Counted from the first letter of the stretch, positions 51,709 through 60,274 are shown. The stretch is 64,000 bases of DNA from Candidatus Sulfotelmatobacter sp. (GCA_036500765.1 DASYBM010000004.1:1736001-1800000); one strand, 5' to 3'. The notes: a model not told the origin generated them from the letters alone. Numbers and translations are program-made.

Positions 51709-51948
51709 ATGAATACGCGGCTAGCAGACCCAGCTCTCTTCATGCGATTAGCTTCTGCAGTAGACGCAGCGGACTTTGCGTCGCAGGTAGCCGAGGAGTT
51801 GAAAGCTATCGTACTGAAACTAAATATTTTATCCGCAGAATGCTATCGAGCAAGGATTACATATCTGTTACACACCTTCCGGTCTCGCGCCATTTTCCCC
51901 ACAACAAAGAACACGAGAACATCGATGGGTGTCATCAATACCTGGTAA
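51709..51948 (+). CDS. Hypothetical 79-residue ORF after the tRNA
   Basis: ATG 51709 to TAA 51948. The first half looks protein-like (NTRLADPALFMRLASAVDAA, DFASQVAEELKAIVLKLNIL), the second half (RARITYLLHTFRSRAIFPTT) less so. No ribosome-binding site and no recognised family. It may be a real accessory gene or chance; apart from it nothing is visible in 51696-52008. Confidence 0.25.
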   Translation: MNTRLADPALFMRLASAVDAADFASQVAEELKAIVLKLNILSAECYRARITYLLHTFRSRAIFPTTKNTRTSMGVINTW

Positions 51949-52008
51949 GGAATGACCTGTTGCAACACCTGCGTCCGCTTGCGGCGCGCGATCGCCGAGA
52001 AAATCGGG

Positions 52009-53250
52009 TCACGCCCACAAACAAGACATTGGCGCAGCCACAAGACGGTCGCCAAAGTGGACCGGTCTTTCGCCATCGAAGAGAACCACTCCCAGCTTGA
52101 AGTTATCGCCGCAGGCCTCCGCCAACTTTCGGAGTCCCTTGAAGTCCCTAGCATTCACGGTAGCACTCGCTTTGACTTCGATGCCGACCAATACACCACT
52201 CCCCATTTCGATCACCAGATCAACCTCGTCCTGATCTTTGTCCCGGTAGTGGTACACAGCGCAGTTCTCACCGAACCACGAAGCCTGTTTCAACACCTCA
52301 GAGAAAACAAATGTTTCCAGCAGCGGACCGAAGATCGAACGGTCATTCGCGATCCGTTCCGCGGTAGCCCCTAAGAGCGCGCCGAGCAGACCGGAGTCAA
52401 GGAAATGCAGCTTGGGCGTCTTTACCAGACGCTTCAACTGGTTCCGGAACCACGGTTCCACCCGGCGAACGAGAAACAACTGCTCCAGAATAGACACATA
52501 CTTTCTGGTGGTCTTGTCGTCAAACCCAACTTGGCCGCCTATCTGCGTGAAATTGGTGAGCTGTCCAGAATGGTGGGCAAGAACCTGTAGCAGATGCGGC
52601 ATTTGGTCGAGTTTTTCCACGTCGGCAACTTCGCGTACATCCCGCTGCACTATGGCCCTTATGTAATCCCGCGCCCACGTCTGGCGTCGCTTTGGATCTG
52701 CACGTCGAAGCATTTCAGGGTAACCGCCAATCAGCACGGCATGTACCAGGTCTTTGCCGATCATTGGCTCCGCAGGTTTGCCAAGTTTGCTATCGAATGC
52801 TGCCTTGAGGAACCCCGGCTTCTTACCTCGGATTTCAGCCCGTGAGAGCGGCAGAAGGCTCACGATCTCCATGCGACCAGCTAGACTCTCTGAGACCTGA
52901 GGCAGAGTCAGGATATTGGCTGAGCCGGTCAATAAGAACCGACCGGCGCGGCGATCTTCATCTACTGACTTCTTGATGGCCCGGAGGAGATCGGGCACTC
53001 GCTGTACTTCGTCAATGGTAGTTCGATCGAGAGCGCGCACCAACCCAGTTGGATCGCTGCGTGCTGCCGCCAGAACTGTGTCGTCGTCCATGGTGATGAA
53101 TTCACGATCGCCCGCGACCAAATCGCGAACCAATGTGGTCTTGCCACACTGACGCGGGCCCGTAACCATGACGACCGGCGTGTCCTTGAGCGCGGTGGCC
53201 ACCAGTTCGGCGGAAAAGCGGGGAAAGAGCGCGTGATCGGTATCGTCCAT
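52009..53250 (-). CDS. AAA ATPase with DUF4143 nuclease-like domain
   Basis: 413 residues. AAA_14 ATPase N-terminus: Walker A GPRQCGKTT (31-39), Walker B-type TTIDEVQRVPDLLRAIKKSV and sensor RFLLTGSANI. A winged-helix linker (ILEQLFLVRRVEPWF, LHFLDSGLLGALLG) leads to DUF4143 (about 200-400) with the PD-(D/E)xK-like DEVDLVIEMGSGVLVGIEVKA. These proteins are common, often horizontally spread, and of unknown role; some may act in mobile-element or toxin-antitoxin contexts. It is a single gene directly downstream of the tRNA in opposite orientation, consistent with an accessory insertion. Confidence 0.92.
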   Translation of the reverse strand: MDDTDHALFPRFSAELVATALKDTPVVMVTGPRQCGKTTLVRDLVAGDREFITMDDDTVLAAARSDPTGLVRALDRTTIDEVQRVPDLLRAIKKSVDEDRRAGRFLLTGSANILTLPQVSESLAGRMEIVSLLPLSRAEIRGKKPGFLKAAFDSKLGKPAEPMIGKDLVHAVLIGGYPEMLRRADPKRRQTWARDYIRAIVQRDVREVADVEKLDQMPHLLQVLAHHSGQLTNFTQIGGQVGFDDKTTRKYVSILEQLFLVRRVEPWFRNQLKRLVKTPKLHFLDSGLLGALLGATAERIANDRSIFGPLLETFVFSEVLKQASWFGENCAVYHYRDKDQDEVDLVIEMGSGVLVGIEVKASATVNARDFKGLRKLAEACGDNFKLGVVLFDGERPVHFGDRLVAAPMSCLWA

Positions 53251-53405
53251 GCCGGGCGGAACCTCCGTCTAGTTCGGATTGATGGTTCGTCTATGTCGGA
53301 TTATAGACTCGGGCATCTTCACCGACGAGATCAACCCCTAAAGCCGCGAGTTCCTTCGCTGCCCTGCTCCGCATCCAAGTGGAAGATCAGCCCGGAAGGG
53401 CGTAG

Positions 53406-53639
53406 AGAATCCAGAGACTTCCGGTAGAGTCCAGCAGCATCGTCAGCATCGGCTATGCTCCCCAGGAGCGGGTGCTGGAACTGGAATTTCGTCAATCGGG
53501 TGAGGTCTATCAGTACTTCGATGTGCCCGCCGAAGACCACGCGGCATTCCTCGCCGCCGAATCCAAAGGCACCTACCTCAATCAACAGTTCAAGCCTCGC
53601 GGTTACCGCTACCAGCGAGTTCAGCCCACGCCAAAGTAG
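53406..53639 (+). pseudogene. KTSC-domain protein lacking a normal start
   Basis: The frame between TAG (53403-53405) and TAG (53637-53639) encodes VESSSIVSIGYAPQERVLEL, then EFRQSGEVYQYFDVPAEDHA, LAAESKGTYLNQQF and YRYQRV: an almost complete KTSC domain (named after its Lys-Thr-Ser-Cys residues; here SKGTY is kept). There is no ATG, GTG or TTG before the domain, so either a rare codon is used or the 5' end has been lost. KTSC proteins are small and often found near mobile DNA; function unknown. Confidence 0.65.
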
Positions 53640-53671
53640 GCTCCATCAGTATCTCAACAAGTGTCCATATG

Positions 53672-53728
53672 TTTCTCAGGTGGATACTTGTTTCTCAGGT
53701 GGATACTTGTTTCTCAGGTGGACACTTA
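53672..53728. repeat. Three 19-bp tandem repeats
   Basis: TTTCTCAGGTGGATACTTG at 53672-53690 and 53691-53709, then a third copy with two changes (53710-53728). There is no spacer-repeat alternation, so it is not CRISPR. Confidence 0.95.
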
Positions 53729-54167
53729 TCCCTCACGCTCTCACCAATGTCAACACGGCCACGACCGGACGCTTACACAGCAATAAGAGCGGTGGGGTAC
53801 TTTCGCTTAGATAACAGCCCACGGTTGATAGAGGGAGCCAACATCTATCAAATCCCTGAAGCGAGTTCATCAACCGTTAGGAAGGCTTCCTTGGCTCGGG
53901 CAGCACCTGCCCCTCCTCCCCAACCTCTATGGCGAGCCATAAGTTGTTTGTTAACAACAATATAGAAAAATATGGAGCTAACTAGGCGTTGCTCGAGTTT
54001 ACTGCGGTTTGGAATTGACTGCCGCAAGCTGCGGTTTGCCTTCTCCGGTCGCAATTAGGGCTGCATTTAAGGCTGCACGGCCGCTCGAGGGCTTCCATGG
54101 CGCCTCTCTGGTCGACACTGAGCGATTCGCTCAAATCCAGTGTCTTGTTTACAATAGAAATTTGCCC
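53729..54167. other. Gene-free stretch before the M24 peptidase gene
   Basis: No supported gene. A short minus-strand ORF (53848-54054) has no recognisable features. TACAAT at 54150-54155 is a candidate -10 only 12 bp before ATG 54168, giving a very short leader. Confidence 0.45.
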
Positions 54168-55334
54168 ATGGATCTCGCTGCCATCCAGTCTGCCCTGCGG
54201 GAACGCAATATTGACGCTTGGCTGTTCTATGACCATCATCATCGCGACCCCATCGCTTATCGCGTGCTCGGCCTGCCCACGAGCCTGATGGTCACTCGGC
54301 GCTGGTTCTATCTGATTCCTGCCGAAGGCGAACCTGTAAAACTGGTTCACAAGATTGAAGCCGGACATCTTGATTCCCTGCCTGGCAAGAAGCATCAATA
54401 TGCGGGCTGGCAGGAGTTGTTCGAGAAGTTGAAGGCAATCCTGGCGCAGCATCGCGACCTGGCCATGCAGTATTCGCCGAACAACAGCGTGTTTACGATT
54501 TCTCTGGTCGATGGCGGGACGATTGATTTGCTTCGCGGATTAGGCAAGAACGTGGTGAGTTCAGCCGATCTGGTGGCGCAGTTCGAGTCGACTTGGAACC
54601 AGGCGCAGATCGCCTCGCACTTCGCGGCGCGCGACAGCATCGATTCCATCGTGGCGGAAGCGTTCAAAGAAATCGGCAAGCGCGTGCGCAATGGCGGGAC
54701 GAAAGAGCACGAAATCCAGCAGTGGTTCATGGAAGCCTTCGGCCGCGATAATTTGCAGACCGGCGATCCGCCGATTGTGGCTGTGAACGCAAATGCCGGC
54801 AACCCGCACTACGAGCCGCATTCGAGTCACCCTGTACCAATTCGCGAAGGCGACCTTGTCTTGCTCGACGTGTGGGGCAAGAAAAACGCACCGGGCGCGG
54901 TGTACTACGACATTACCTGGATGGCTTTCGTGGGCGCGGCGCCTTCGGGCCGCATGCAGGAAATTTTTGAGATCGTGCGCGACGCGCGCGATGCCGGCGT
55001 AAAGACCGTTCTCGATGGAATCAATTCCGGCCGCCGCATCGCGGGTTGGGAAGTCGATCGCGCCACGCGTGGACATATTCAGAAAGCTGGCTACGGCGAT
55101 TATTTTATCCATCGCACCGGACATTCCATCGGCACAGACGTCCATTCCAATGGAGCCAACATGGACGATCTGGAAATTCATGACGAGCGGCAGATTCTTC
55201 CCAACTCCTGCTTCTCGATTGAGCCGGGCATCTACCTGCCGGAATTTGGGGTGCGCAGCGAGGTCAACGTGCTGGTGCGCGACAAGTCCGCCGAGGTGAC
55301 GGGAAAAATCCAACGCGAGATTGTGAACATCTGA
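54168..55334 (+). CDS. M24-family metallopeptidase (Xaa-Pro aminopeptidase-like)
   Basis: 388 residues from ATG 54168; the open frame extends upstream but MDLAAIQSALRERNIDAWLF is the typical family start. An N-terminal creatinase-like domain (1-140) precedes the pita-bread domain with all five metal ligands: Asp234 (VLLDVWGKK), Asp248 (VYYDITWM), His319 (HRTGHSIGTDVH), Glu352 (SIEPGIYLPEFG) and Glu365 (RSEVNVLV). It removes N-terminal residues before proline, or related dipeptides, in the cytoplasm. The next gene starts right after its stop. Confidence 0.93.
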   Translation: MDLAAIQSALRERNIDAWLFYDHHHRDPIAYRVLGLPTSLMVTRRWFYLIPAEGEPVKLVHKIEAGHLDSLPGKKHQYAGWQELFEKLKAILAQHRDLAMQYSPNNSVFTISLVDGGTIDLLRGLGKNVVSSADLVAQFESTWNQAQIASHFAARDSIDSIVAEAFKEIGKRVRNGGTKEHEIQQWFMEAFGRDNLQTGDPPIVAVNANAGNPHYEPHSSHPVPIREGDLVLLDVWGKKNAPGAVYYDITWMAFVGAAPSGRMQEIFEIVRDARDAGVKTVLDGINSGRRIAGWEVDRATRGHIQKAGYGDYFIHRTGHSIGTDVHSNGANMDDLEIHDERQILPNSCFSIEPGIYLPEFGVRSEVNVLVRDKSAEVTGKIQREIVNI

Positions 55335-55763
55335 ATGGCGAATTCTGCTTCGGATAAAATGACGGAGAAAACGAAAGTGGCGCAGGCTGAACCAGTCAGC
55401 ATGATGAGCGTGCTCGCGCCCGCCGTGGGCTGGCTGATTCCAGGCGCCGGGCACATGATCCAGAAGCGCTGGATCCGCGGCCTGTTGCTGTTCGTTTCGG
55501 TGGCCGCGCTGTTCCTGCTCGGACTCGCCATGCAGGGCCGCATTTATCGAGCCAACGGCGGCGACATTCTCGATATTCTCGGCTTCGTCGGCGATGTGGG
55601 TGCGGGCGGATTCTACATCGTGACGCTGGCCATGGACTGGGGTCAGGGCGCGATTGCCTTCGCCACCGCGGATTACGGCACGAAATTTATGATCGTCGCG
55701 GGACTGCTGAACTTTATCGCCGTCGCCGACGCCTATCACATCGCTATCGGGAAAAAACGGTAA
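55335..55763 (+). CDS. Membrane protein of unknown function (DUF6677-like)
   Basis: 142 residues starting at the base after the M24 stop codon, so translation is probably coupled. A cytoplasmic N-terminus is followed by four hydrophobic segments (APAVGWLIPGAGHMIQKRW, GLLLFVSVAALFLLGLAM, VGAGGFYIVTLAMDWG, FMIVAGLLNFIAVADAYHIA). The 'P..GwliPGaGh..qkrw.rGll' start and the ending 'GLLN.i...DAy.ia.gkk' recall a family annotated DUF6677 in Acidobacteriota; I cannot confirm this. Forms a conserved-looking set with the next gene. Confidence 0.75.
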   Translation: MANSASDKMTEKTKVAQAEPVSMMSVLAPAVGWLIPGAGHMIQKRWIRGLLLFVSVAALFLLGLAMQGRIYRANGGDILDILGFVGDVGAGGFYIVTLAMDWGQGAIAFATADYGTKFMIVAGLLNFIAVADAYHIAIGKKR

Positions 55764-55824
55764 TGCAGCTATCAGCTCTCAGTTTTCGGCTATCGGCTAA
55801 AACCTTTTCGTGGAGACCGCCGCT

Positions 55825-56007
55825 GTGACGATTACCCTCAATCACTTCAGCGCGGCGCTGGTGTTTGCGCTCTTCGCATCGATTGTGTTCGGCATCACGC
55901 ACCGCGAGACGACCCGCGACATGGTTCGCTACGGCCTCTATTGCTTCGCCATGTTTCTGGGCGGGGTTCTGGTCGCGGGCTGGGCCATGTGGCTGCTGCG
56001 CAGATAG
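55825..56007 (+). CDS. Small two-TM membrane protein
   Basis: 60 residues from GTG 55825, preferred over GTG 55810 because GGAG stands 9 bp before it. Two hydrophobic segments (HFSAALVFALFASIVFGITH and YCFAMFLGGVLVAGWAMWLL) flank RETTRDMVRYG. Probably cotranscribed with the DUF6677-like gene and possibly its partner. Between them lies an AGCTATCAGCTCTCAG-type repeat (55766-55803). Confidence 0.65.
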   Translation: MTITLNHFSAALVFALFASIVFGITHRETTRDMVRYGLYCFAMFLGGVLVAGWAMWLLRR

Positions 56008-56137
56008 CTTTTAGCTTTTAGCTCTTAGCTTTTAGCTTGAACCAAAGTCAAAGACTGCGCTGTTTCCGAGATTGTCTACGAGGATCGATACAACCACGGC
56101 AAGGCTAAAGGCCAAGAGCTAATAGCCAATAGCTTTC
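56003..56137. repeat. Paired inverted arms of TAGCTTTTAGC-type repeats between convergent genes
   Basis: Left arm 56003-56038 (GATAGCTTTTAGCTTTTAGC...) and right arm 56103-56137 (...AATAGCCAATAGCTTTC) are inverted, degenerate copies of a 9-10-bp unit around a 64-bp centre. The left arm includes the stop codon of the small membrane gene, and the right arm ends just before the GNAT stop. Confidence 0.65.
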
Positions 56138-56138
56138 T

Positions 56139-57083
56139 TTACCCTTCCCACACGAACGCGTCGAAAATCCGGTTCGACTGGTAATGCAATCGGCGGTACA
56201 GGGCGACCGCGCCGATATTGGCTTCGGTCACCGTCAGCGACAGCAGCGAGAAATTTCTCTTCCTCAGACTGCCTTCCGTGGCTGCGAGCAATGACTCACC
56301 GATTCCGCGCGAGCGGTATTCCGGCAGCAGGCACACCTGGGTAACATGGCCGACGTCTTGGCGGACGCGCGAGCACAGAATCAGTCCGATCAGATTTTTC
56401 GCGTTCCGGTCGAGGGCCACGAAAGACGATTCCGCATCGAAGACGCCGCATCCCGGGAAGCGCACGATGTTATTGAGGAAGCGCAGCGATCCGCTCAACG
56501 TATGGTATTGGTCGTTGATTTGGGCGTCGACATGGCCGCGATAGGCCGCGGTTATGACGGCGGCCGAGGGTTGATAATCACTGTCGATCCACGGGCGGAT
56601 TTCCACTTCGGCATGCGTCGGAATTTTCTGGGATTCGAATTTCCCCAGCGGCAGAGTCATGAACAGGCGCGGATGGCGCTGGAATCCGGTATTGAGAAAT
56701 GGACGTGAAACCGCATTGGCCTCGTGCGCCAAAAGTTGCGCCTCCACCCGGTGAATCCCAGGCGACTGCTGCAAGGTTTCAATCACGTGCGTCAGCAGCT
56801 TCAATTCGACTTCCCGGGCATTGGGCAGGCGATTGCCGTTGGCGACATAGAGGTCGCCGATCACTCCCTTGCTGCCTTCGTAGACAAAAAACGAGTAGCC
56901 GAAGACACGGCCGCGGTCCACCGCGGCATAGCCGGGAAGAATTTTCGCATCGACGTAGCGGAGGATCATTTCCGCTGAGCCGGAATAATCCCACGAGAGC
57001 AGGCGCGCCCAGAGCTGCGTCTCGTCTTCGAGAAGTGGACGCAGATCGACGGAAGAAAAGTGCCTGAGGTCGAGGATCTCCAA
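56139..57083 (-). CDS. GNAT-family N-acetyltransferase (two GNAT-like halves)
   Basis: 314 residues from TTG 57083, chosen because CGGAG lies just upstream and LEILDLRHFSSVDLRPLLED resembles the natural start; the frame is open back to TTG 57194. The N-terminal half holds a degenerate GNAT fold (RVFGYSFFVYEGSKGVIGDL, VELKLLTHVIETLQ). The C-terminal half has a complete acetyl-CoA site: HVTQVCLLPEYRSRGIGESL (the R/Q-x-x-G-x-G/A loop) and FSLLSLTVTEANIGAVALYR. Substrate unknown. The ~100 bp upstream of 57194 has no gene. Confidence 0.82.
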   Translation of the reverse strand: MEILDLRHFSSVDLRPLLEDETQLWARLLSWDYSGSAEMILRYVDAKILPGYAAVDRGRVFGYSFFVYEGSKGVIGDLYVANGNRLPNAREVELKLLTHVIETLQQSPGIHRVEAQLLAHEANAVSRPFLNTGFQRHPRLFMTLPLGKFESQKIPTHAEVEIRPWIDSDYQPSAAVITAAYRGHVDAQINDQYHTLSGSLRFLNNIVRFPGCGVFDAESSFVALDRNAKNLIGLILCSRVRQDVGHVTQVCLLPEYRSRGIGESLLAATEGSLRKRNFSLLSLTVTEANIGAVALYRRLHYQSNRIFDAFVWEG

Positions 57084-57299
57084 ACGGGCTCCGGCCGCGG
57101 CTGCCGCTGGCTGATAACGGCATTCATCGCGGCAAAAATCCGAGTGTAGTTGGTTCGCACAGCAGAGGCAAACTGGGTGAATACCGAGCAGCAACAGGCG
57201 ATCAGACGCCCGTCGCTGGCTACTGGCGGTGTGCCTGTTTCAGTAACCGCCTGTTGGCGACCTGCGCGCCGCCATCGCAGGACCGCGCCAGTAGACAGT

Positions 57300-57539
57300 C
57301 TACGCACGAATTGTCAAACTTGACGGACTGCTAGCACTTAAATCAACAATGCACTTGTCGGACGTATCCAGATGATGACGAATTTGTTTGCATTCGCGTT
57401 CGCAGAATCCGTAGCGTACGCAGATTTCGCGCTCAAACCACTCCTCAGGGATGCTATCGGATAGCAGAAGGCCATTGTGCGACACTGAATAAGTCCCTTT
57501 CTGTTTCCGCAAAAACTCCCAGACATTTTGTTTCGTCAT
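57300..57539 (-). CDS. Hypothetical 79-residue protein
   Basis: From ATG 57539 (AAAGAG upstream) to TAG at 57300. MTKQNVWEFLRKQKGTYSVS and SDSIPEEWFEREICVRYGFC are followed by a Cys-rich basic segment (CERECKQIRHHLDTSDKC) and a Ser-rich end. No family recognised; four Cys could bind metal. It follows the GT39 gene on the same strand by 34 bp. Confidence 0.45.
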   Translation of the reverse strand: MTKQNVWEFLRKQKGTYSVSHNGLLLSDSIPEEWFEREICVRYGFCERECKQIRHHLDTSDKCIVDLSASSPSSLTIRA

Positions 57540-57573
57540 AGCTCTTTGAAGACTTTCGTCGGTCCGCGTGGAA

Positions 57574-59211
57574 TTATGGCTTAGCGCCCGCGGCAGACAC
57601 CCAATAATAATCCACATCCTGCGGAGCATAGTGGCCCAGGAAGGACACGCGTCGGCCCTGCGTCATTTTTGTGACATTACCTTTCCACGCCGGAGGCGCG
57701 ACTAGCAGATGTTCTTCCGCCGGGACACTTCCCACTTCATGGCGCGCGACGGTCTGGTTGCGATAGAAGGCGAGGCCATATTCCAGTTCGCGGCGAACTC
57801 CGCAGACGGCGACCGGCAAGGTGTGCGTCTCAAAGGTCGCGAGTTCGACAGCGAGCGGACGTGCGGAAAGCGTCTGATCGAGAGAGTTGGCTCCGAACTT
57901 CAGCGCCGCGGCGACCGACAGCACTACGGGAATCAATGTCACGAAACGCAGCATGCGCAGGCGCAAGCGACTGGTCAGCGTGAGGGCAATCGCAGCAGCG
58001 AGCACGAACGTGATCGCCAGCGAGATCAGCATGGGCCGTCCCGCCGGCAGTCGGTGCTGCGTTACGAGATAAGCAATCAAAAGAGAAGGAACGGTCGGCG
58101 CGGCGGCCACCAGCGCATGCAGCAGCACGAGCGCCTTCGAGGCAGGTTCATCTTTTTCTCGCACAAGACGGCGGCGCAAGTAATCCGCCAGCAGAATCGC
58201 CCCCGCGGGAACGGCGGGAAGAATGTAGCCGGGAAGCTTCGACTGCGAGATGGAGAAGAATGCGACCGGCACGACGAGCCAGCAGCAGGCGAACAGAGTG
58301 AATTGCAATTGCAGATCAGGTTCGACAGAGGTCAATTTGCGCGCCCAGCTTTTCTCCGACCACCATGTCCGGACCGATTCGACGAACGCCGCGATCACGA
58401 AGACCGTCCACGGCAACAACGACATCAGCGTGACCGGCAGGTAATACCAGAACGGTTCGGGATGGTGATAGAGATTGCTGGAGAAGCGCGCCAGATTGTG
58501 TTCAAGAATAAATTCGCGAAAGAATTGCGGATTGCGAATCTGCACGGCGACGTACCACGGCGACGCAATCGCACAGAAGAGAACAACACCCGGCAGCCAC
58601 AGTGTCTTGACCACGAGTCGAAGTTCTCGCGCGGCCAGCGCGAAGATCACGATGACGACCGCCGCCAGAAACGGCGCGACCGGCCCTTTGGCCAGCATGC
58701 CCAGCGCCATGCAGGCATAAAACAATGCCAAGTAAGCTTTGTTCCCGCTCTCGCGCCATGCCCACCACCCGAGCATGCCGACGCCGAAGGCCGCGGCCAG
58801 CGGCATGTCTGTGGACGCCGCGCGAGCGTAGCCGATTACGCCTGCGGACGACGCCGTGATGAGGGCCGCGTCCACCTCCACGCCGCGGCGAAATTTTCGA
58901 AAGAAGAGGTAAATCGCAATCACCAGCAGCGTCGCATCAATCGCCGCGGGCACCCGTGCGGCCACGCCGCTAATGCCGAGCACGGAATAAGCCAGCATCG
59001 CCTGCCAGTAATACAGCGGCGGCTTCTCCAGCCAAGGACGGCCGCTCAGTGTGGGTGTGATCCAGTCGCGGTGTTCCAGCATCTCGCGCGCCACTTGGGC
59101 GTAGCGCGGTTCATCGGCCCCGATCAGTCCAAACTGGCCGATGCCGTAGAAAAACAAGAACGCACAGAAGCCAGCCATCAGCAGTACGTCTGTGCGGGTA
59201 CGGTTGCTCAT
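57574..59211 (-). CDS. GT39/ArnT-family integral membrane glycosyltransferase
   Basis: 545 residues. The first periplasmic loop has the catalytic DE motif (GLIGADEPRYAQVAREMLEH) and the LSGRPWLEKPPLYYWQAM block of ArnT-like enzymes. About 12 membrane segments follow, with ARAASTDMPLAAAFGVGML and GMLAKGPVAPFLAAVVIV being typical. A C-terminal periplasmic domain of ~110 residues ends it. Such enzymes use polyprenyl-phosphate sugars to modify lipid A, teichoic-type polymers or proteins. No lipid-A genes are adjacent, so the acceptor is unknown. Confidence 0.9.
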   Translation of the reverse strand: MSNRTRTDVLLMAGFCAFLFFYGIGQFGLIGADEPRYAQVAREMLEHRDWITPTLSGRPWLEKPPLYYWQAMLAYSVLGISGVAARVPAAIDATLLVIAIYLFFRKFRRGVEVDAALITASSAGVIGYARAASTDMPLAAAFGVGMLGWWAWRESGNKAYLALFYACMALGMLAKGPVAPFLAAVVIVIFALAARELRLVVKTLWLPGVVLFCAIASPWYVAVQIRNPQFFREFILEHNLARFSSNLYHHPEPFWYYLPVTLMSLLPWTVFVIAAFVESVRTWWSEKSWARKLTSVEPDLQLQFTLFACCWLVVPVAFFSISQSKLPGYILPAVPAGAILLADYLRRRLVREKDEPASKALVLLHALVAAAPTVPSLLIAYLVTQHRLPAGRPMLISLAITFVLAAAIALTLTSRLRLRMLRFVTLIPVVLSVAAALKFGANSLDQTLSARPLAVELATFETHTLPVAVCGVRRELEYGLAFYRNQTVARHEVGSVPAEEHLLVAPPAWKGNVTKMTQGRRVSFLGHYAPQDVDYYWVSAAGAKP

Positions 59212-59218
59212 GAATAAA

Positions 59219-59302
59219 TTTCAGATTATAGATTTCAGATTCGAAACCGCTACCCGCAGATAGATTTACAATCTGCAATCTGAAATCAACAATCTGCAAT
59301 TT
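59219..59302. repeat. Paired arms of CAGATT/AATCTG-type repeats
   Basis: Left arm 59219-59243 (TTTCAGATTATAGATTTCAG) and right arm 59269-59302 (CAATCTGCAATCTGAAATC...) are inverted degenerate copies of an 8-10-bp unit around a short centre, filling the gap between the nrnA stop and the GT39 start. Confidence 0.6.
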
Positions 59303-59308
59303 GTTTTT

Positions 59309-60274
59309 CTATTGTACGGAAGGACCGCGCCGCAACTGGAATAGAACTTGCCGGACGGCTTCGGTGAGCGGGCCTTCGACGGAGCATCCGCTGGCGCATT
59401 CGTGGCCGCCGCCCCCAAAGCGCTCCGCGACCTGAGCCACATCGAGTTTGCCCTTGCTCCGCAGGCTGACCCGGTAACGGCCCTCGGGCAGCTCGCGAAA
59501 GAACGCGGCAACCTCGACGCCGCCGATCGAAAGAACGTAGTTCACCAGGCCTTCGCAATCCTCTTCGATCGCGCCGCAGCGTTCCATCTGTTCCTGCGTC
59601 ACAAAGGCGTAGCCGATACGACCGTCGATGTTCAGATTGCGCAGAGCCTCGCCCAGCAGACGAATCTTCGCCGCCGAGTGGGCGAAATAAATTCCCTGGG
59701 CACAGTGCGCGGGATCGGCTCCGGCCAGCACCAGTTCGCGCGCCAGGGCAAATGTATTCTCATTCGTGCCCTGAAACATAAAAGAACCGGTATCGGTCAT
59801 CAGCGCCGTATAAAGACAGGTCGCAATTTCGGGAGAAGATTTCACTTCCGCTTCCCGCGCCAGGCGAAACACCATTTCCGCCGTCGCCACGGCGTGTGGA
59901 TCGATCCAGTTGACGTGGGCGAAGGGGCGTCCGCTGACGTGATGGTCGATGCTGATCAGCACGCGGTCCTCCAGGCCTTCGAGGCGCGTGCGGTGAATGC
60001 TGTCGCATTCCAGAATGATCGCCGCTTCGTAACTGCCGGGCACACGGCTGGAATGCACGACCTGGTCGGCGAATGGGAGCGAGCGGTAGATGCGAGGTAC
60101 GCCATCGTGCAGCACCACATCGGCGTGCTTGCCCATGGCGCGCAGGACCTGGCAGCAGGCCAGCGCCGAGCCTACGGCGTCGCCGTCGGGGCGGGCATGA
60201 GAGGTCAGCACGAATCGCTCGTGCCGTCCGATCTGCCGGAGCACATCCTCGACGCCATTATGCCTTTTTTCCAC
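59309..60274 (-). CDS. nrnA: DHH-family oligoribonuclease / pAp phosphatase (NrnA-like)
   Basis: 321 residues. DHH domain motifs: FVLTSHARPDGDAVGSALA (motif I), IILECDS (motif II), LISIDHHVSG (DHH, motif III) and TALMTDTGSFMF (motif IV). The C-terminal DHHA1 domain ends in GGGGHECASGCSVEG. It degrades 2-5-nt RNAs and pAp with Mn2+. It overlaps the 3' end of rbfA by 17 bp; the rbfA-nrnA order is a widely conserved translation/RNA-turnover neighbourhood. Confidence 0.94.
   Translation of the reverse strand: MEKRHNGVEDVLRQIGRHERFVLTSHARPDGDAVGSALACCQVLRAMGKHADVVLHDGVPRIYRSLPFADQVVHSSRVPGSYEAAIILECDSIHRTRLEGLEDRVLISIDHHVSGRPFAHVNWIDPHAVATAEMVFRLAREAEVKSSPEIATCLYTALMTDTGSFMFQGTNENTFALARELVLAGADPAHCAQGIYFAHSAAKIRLLGEALRNLNIDGRIGYAFVTQEQMERCGAIEEDCEGLVNYVLSIGGVEVAAFFRELPEGRYRVSLRSKGKLDVAQVAERFGGGGHECASGCSVEGPLTEAVRQVLFQLRRGPSVQ

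Noticed and set aside
53672..53728. Possible CRISPR array
   Set aside because: The 19-bp units are contiguous with no spacers, only three copies, and no cas genes are present.
57709..59217. 502-codon open frame on the plus strand opposite the GT39 gene
   Set aside because: Arg/His/Gln-rich, with no domain; it is the antisense shadow of a clear membrane glycosyltransferase in GC-rich DNA.
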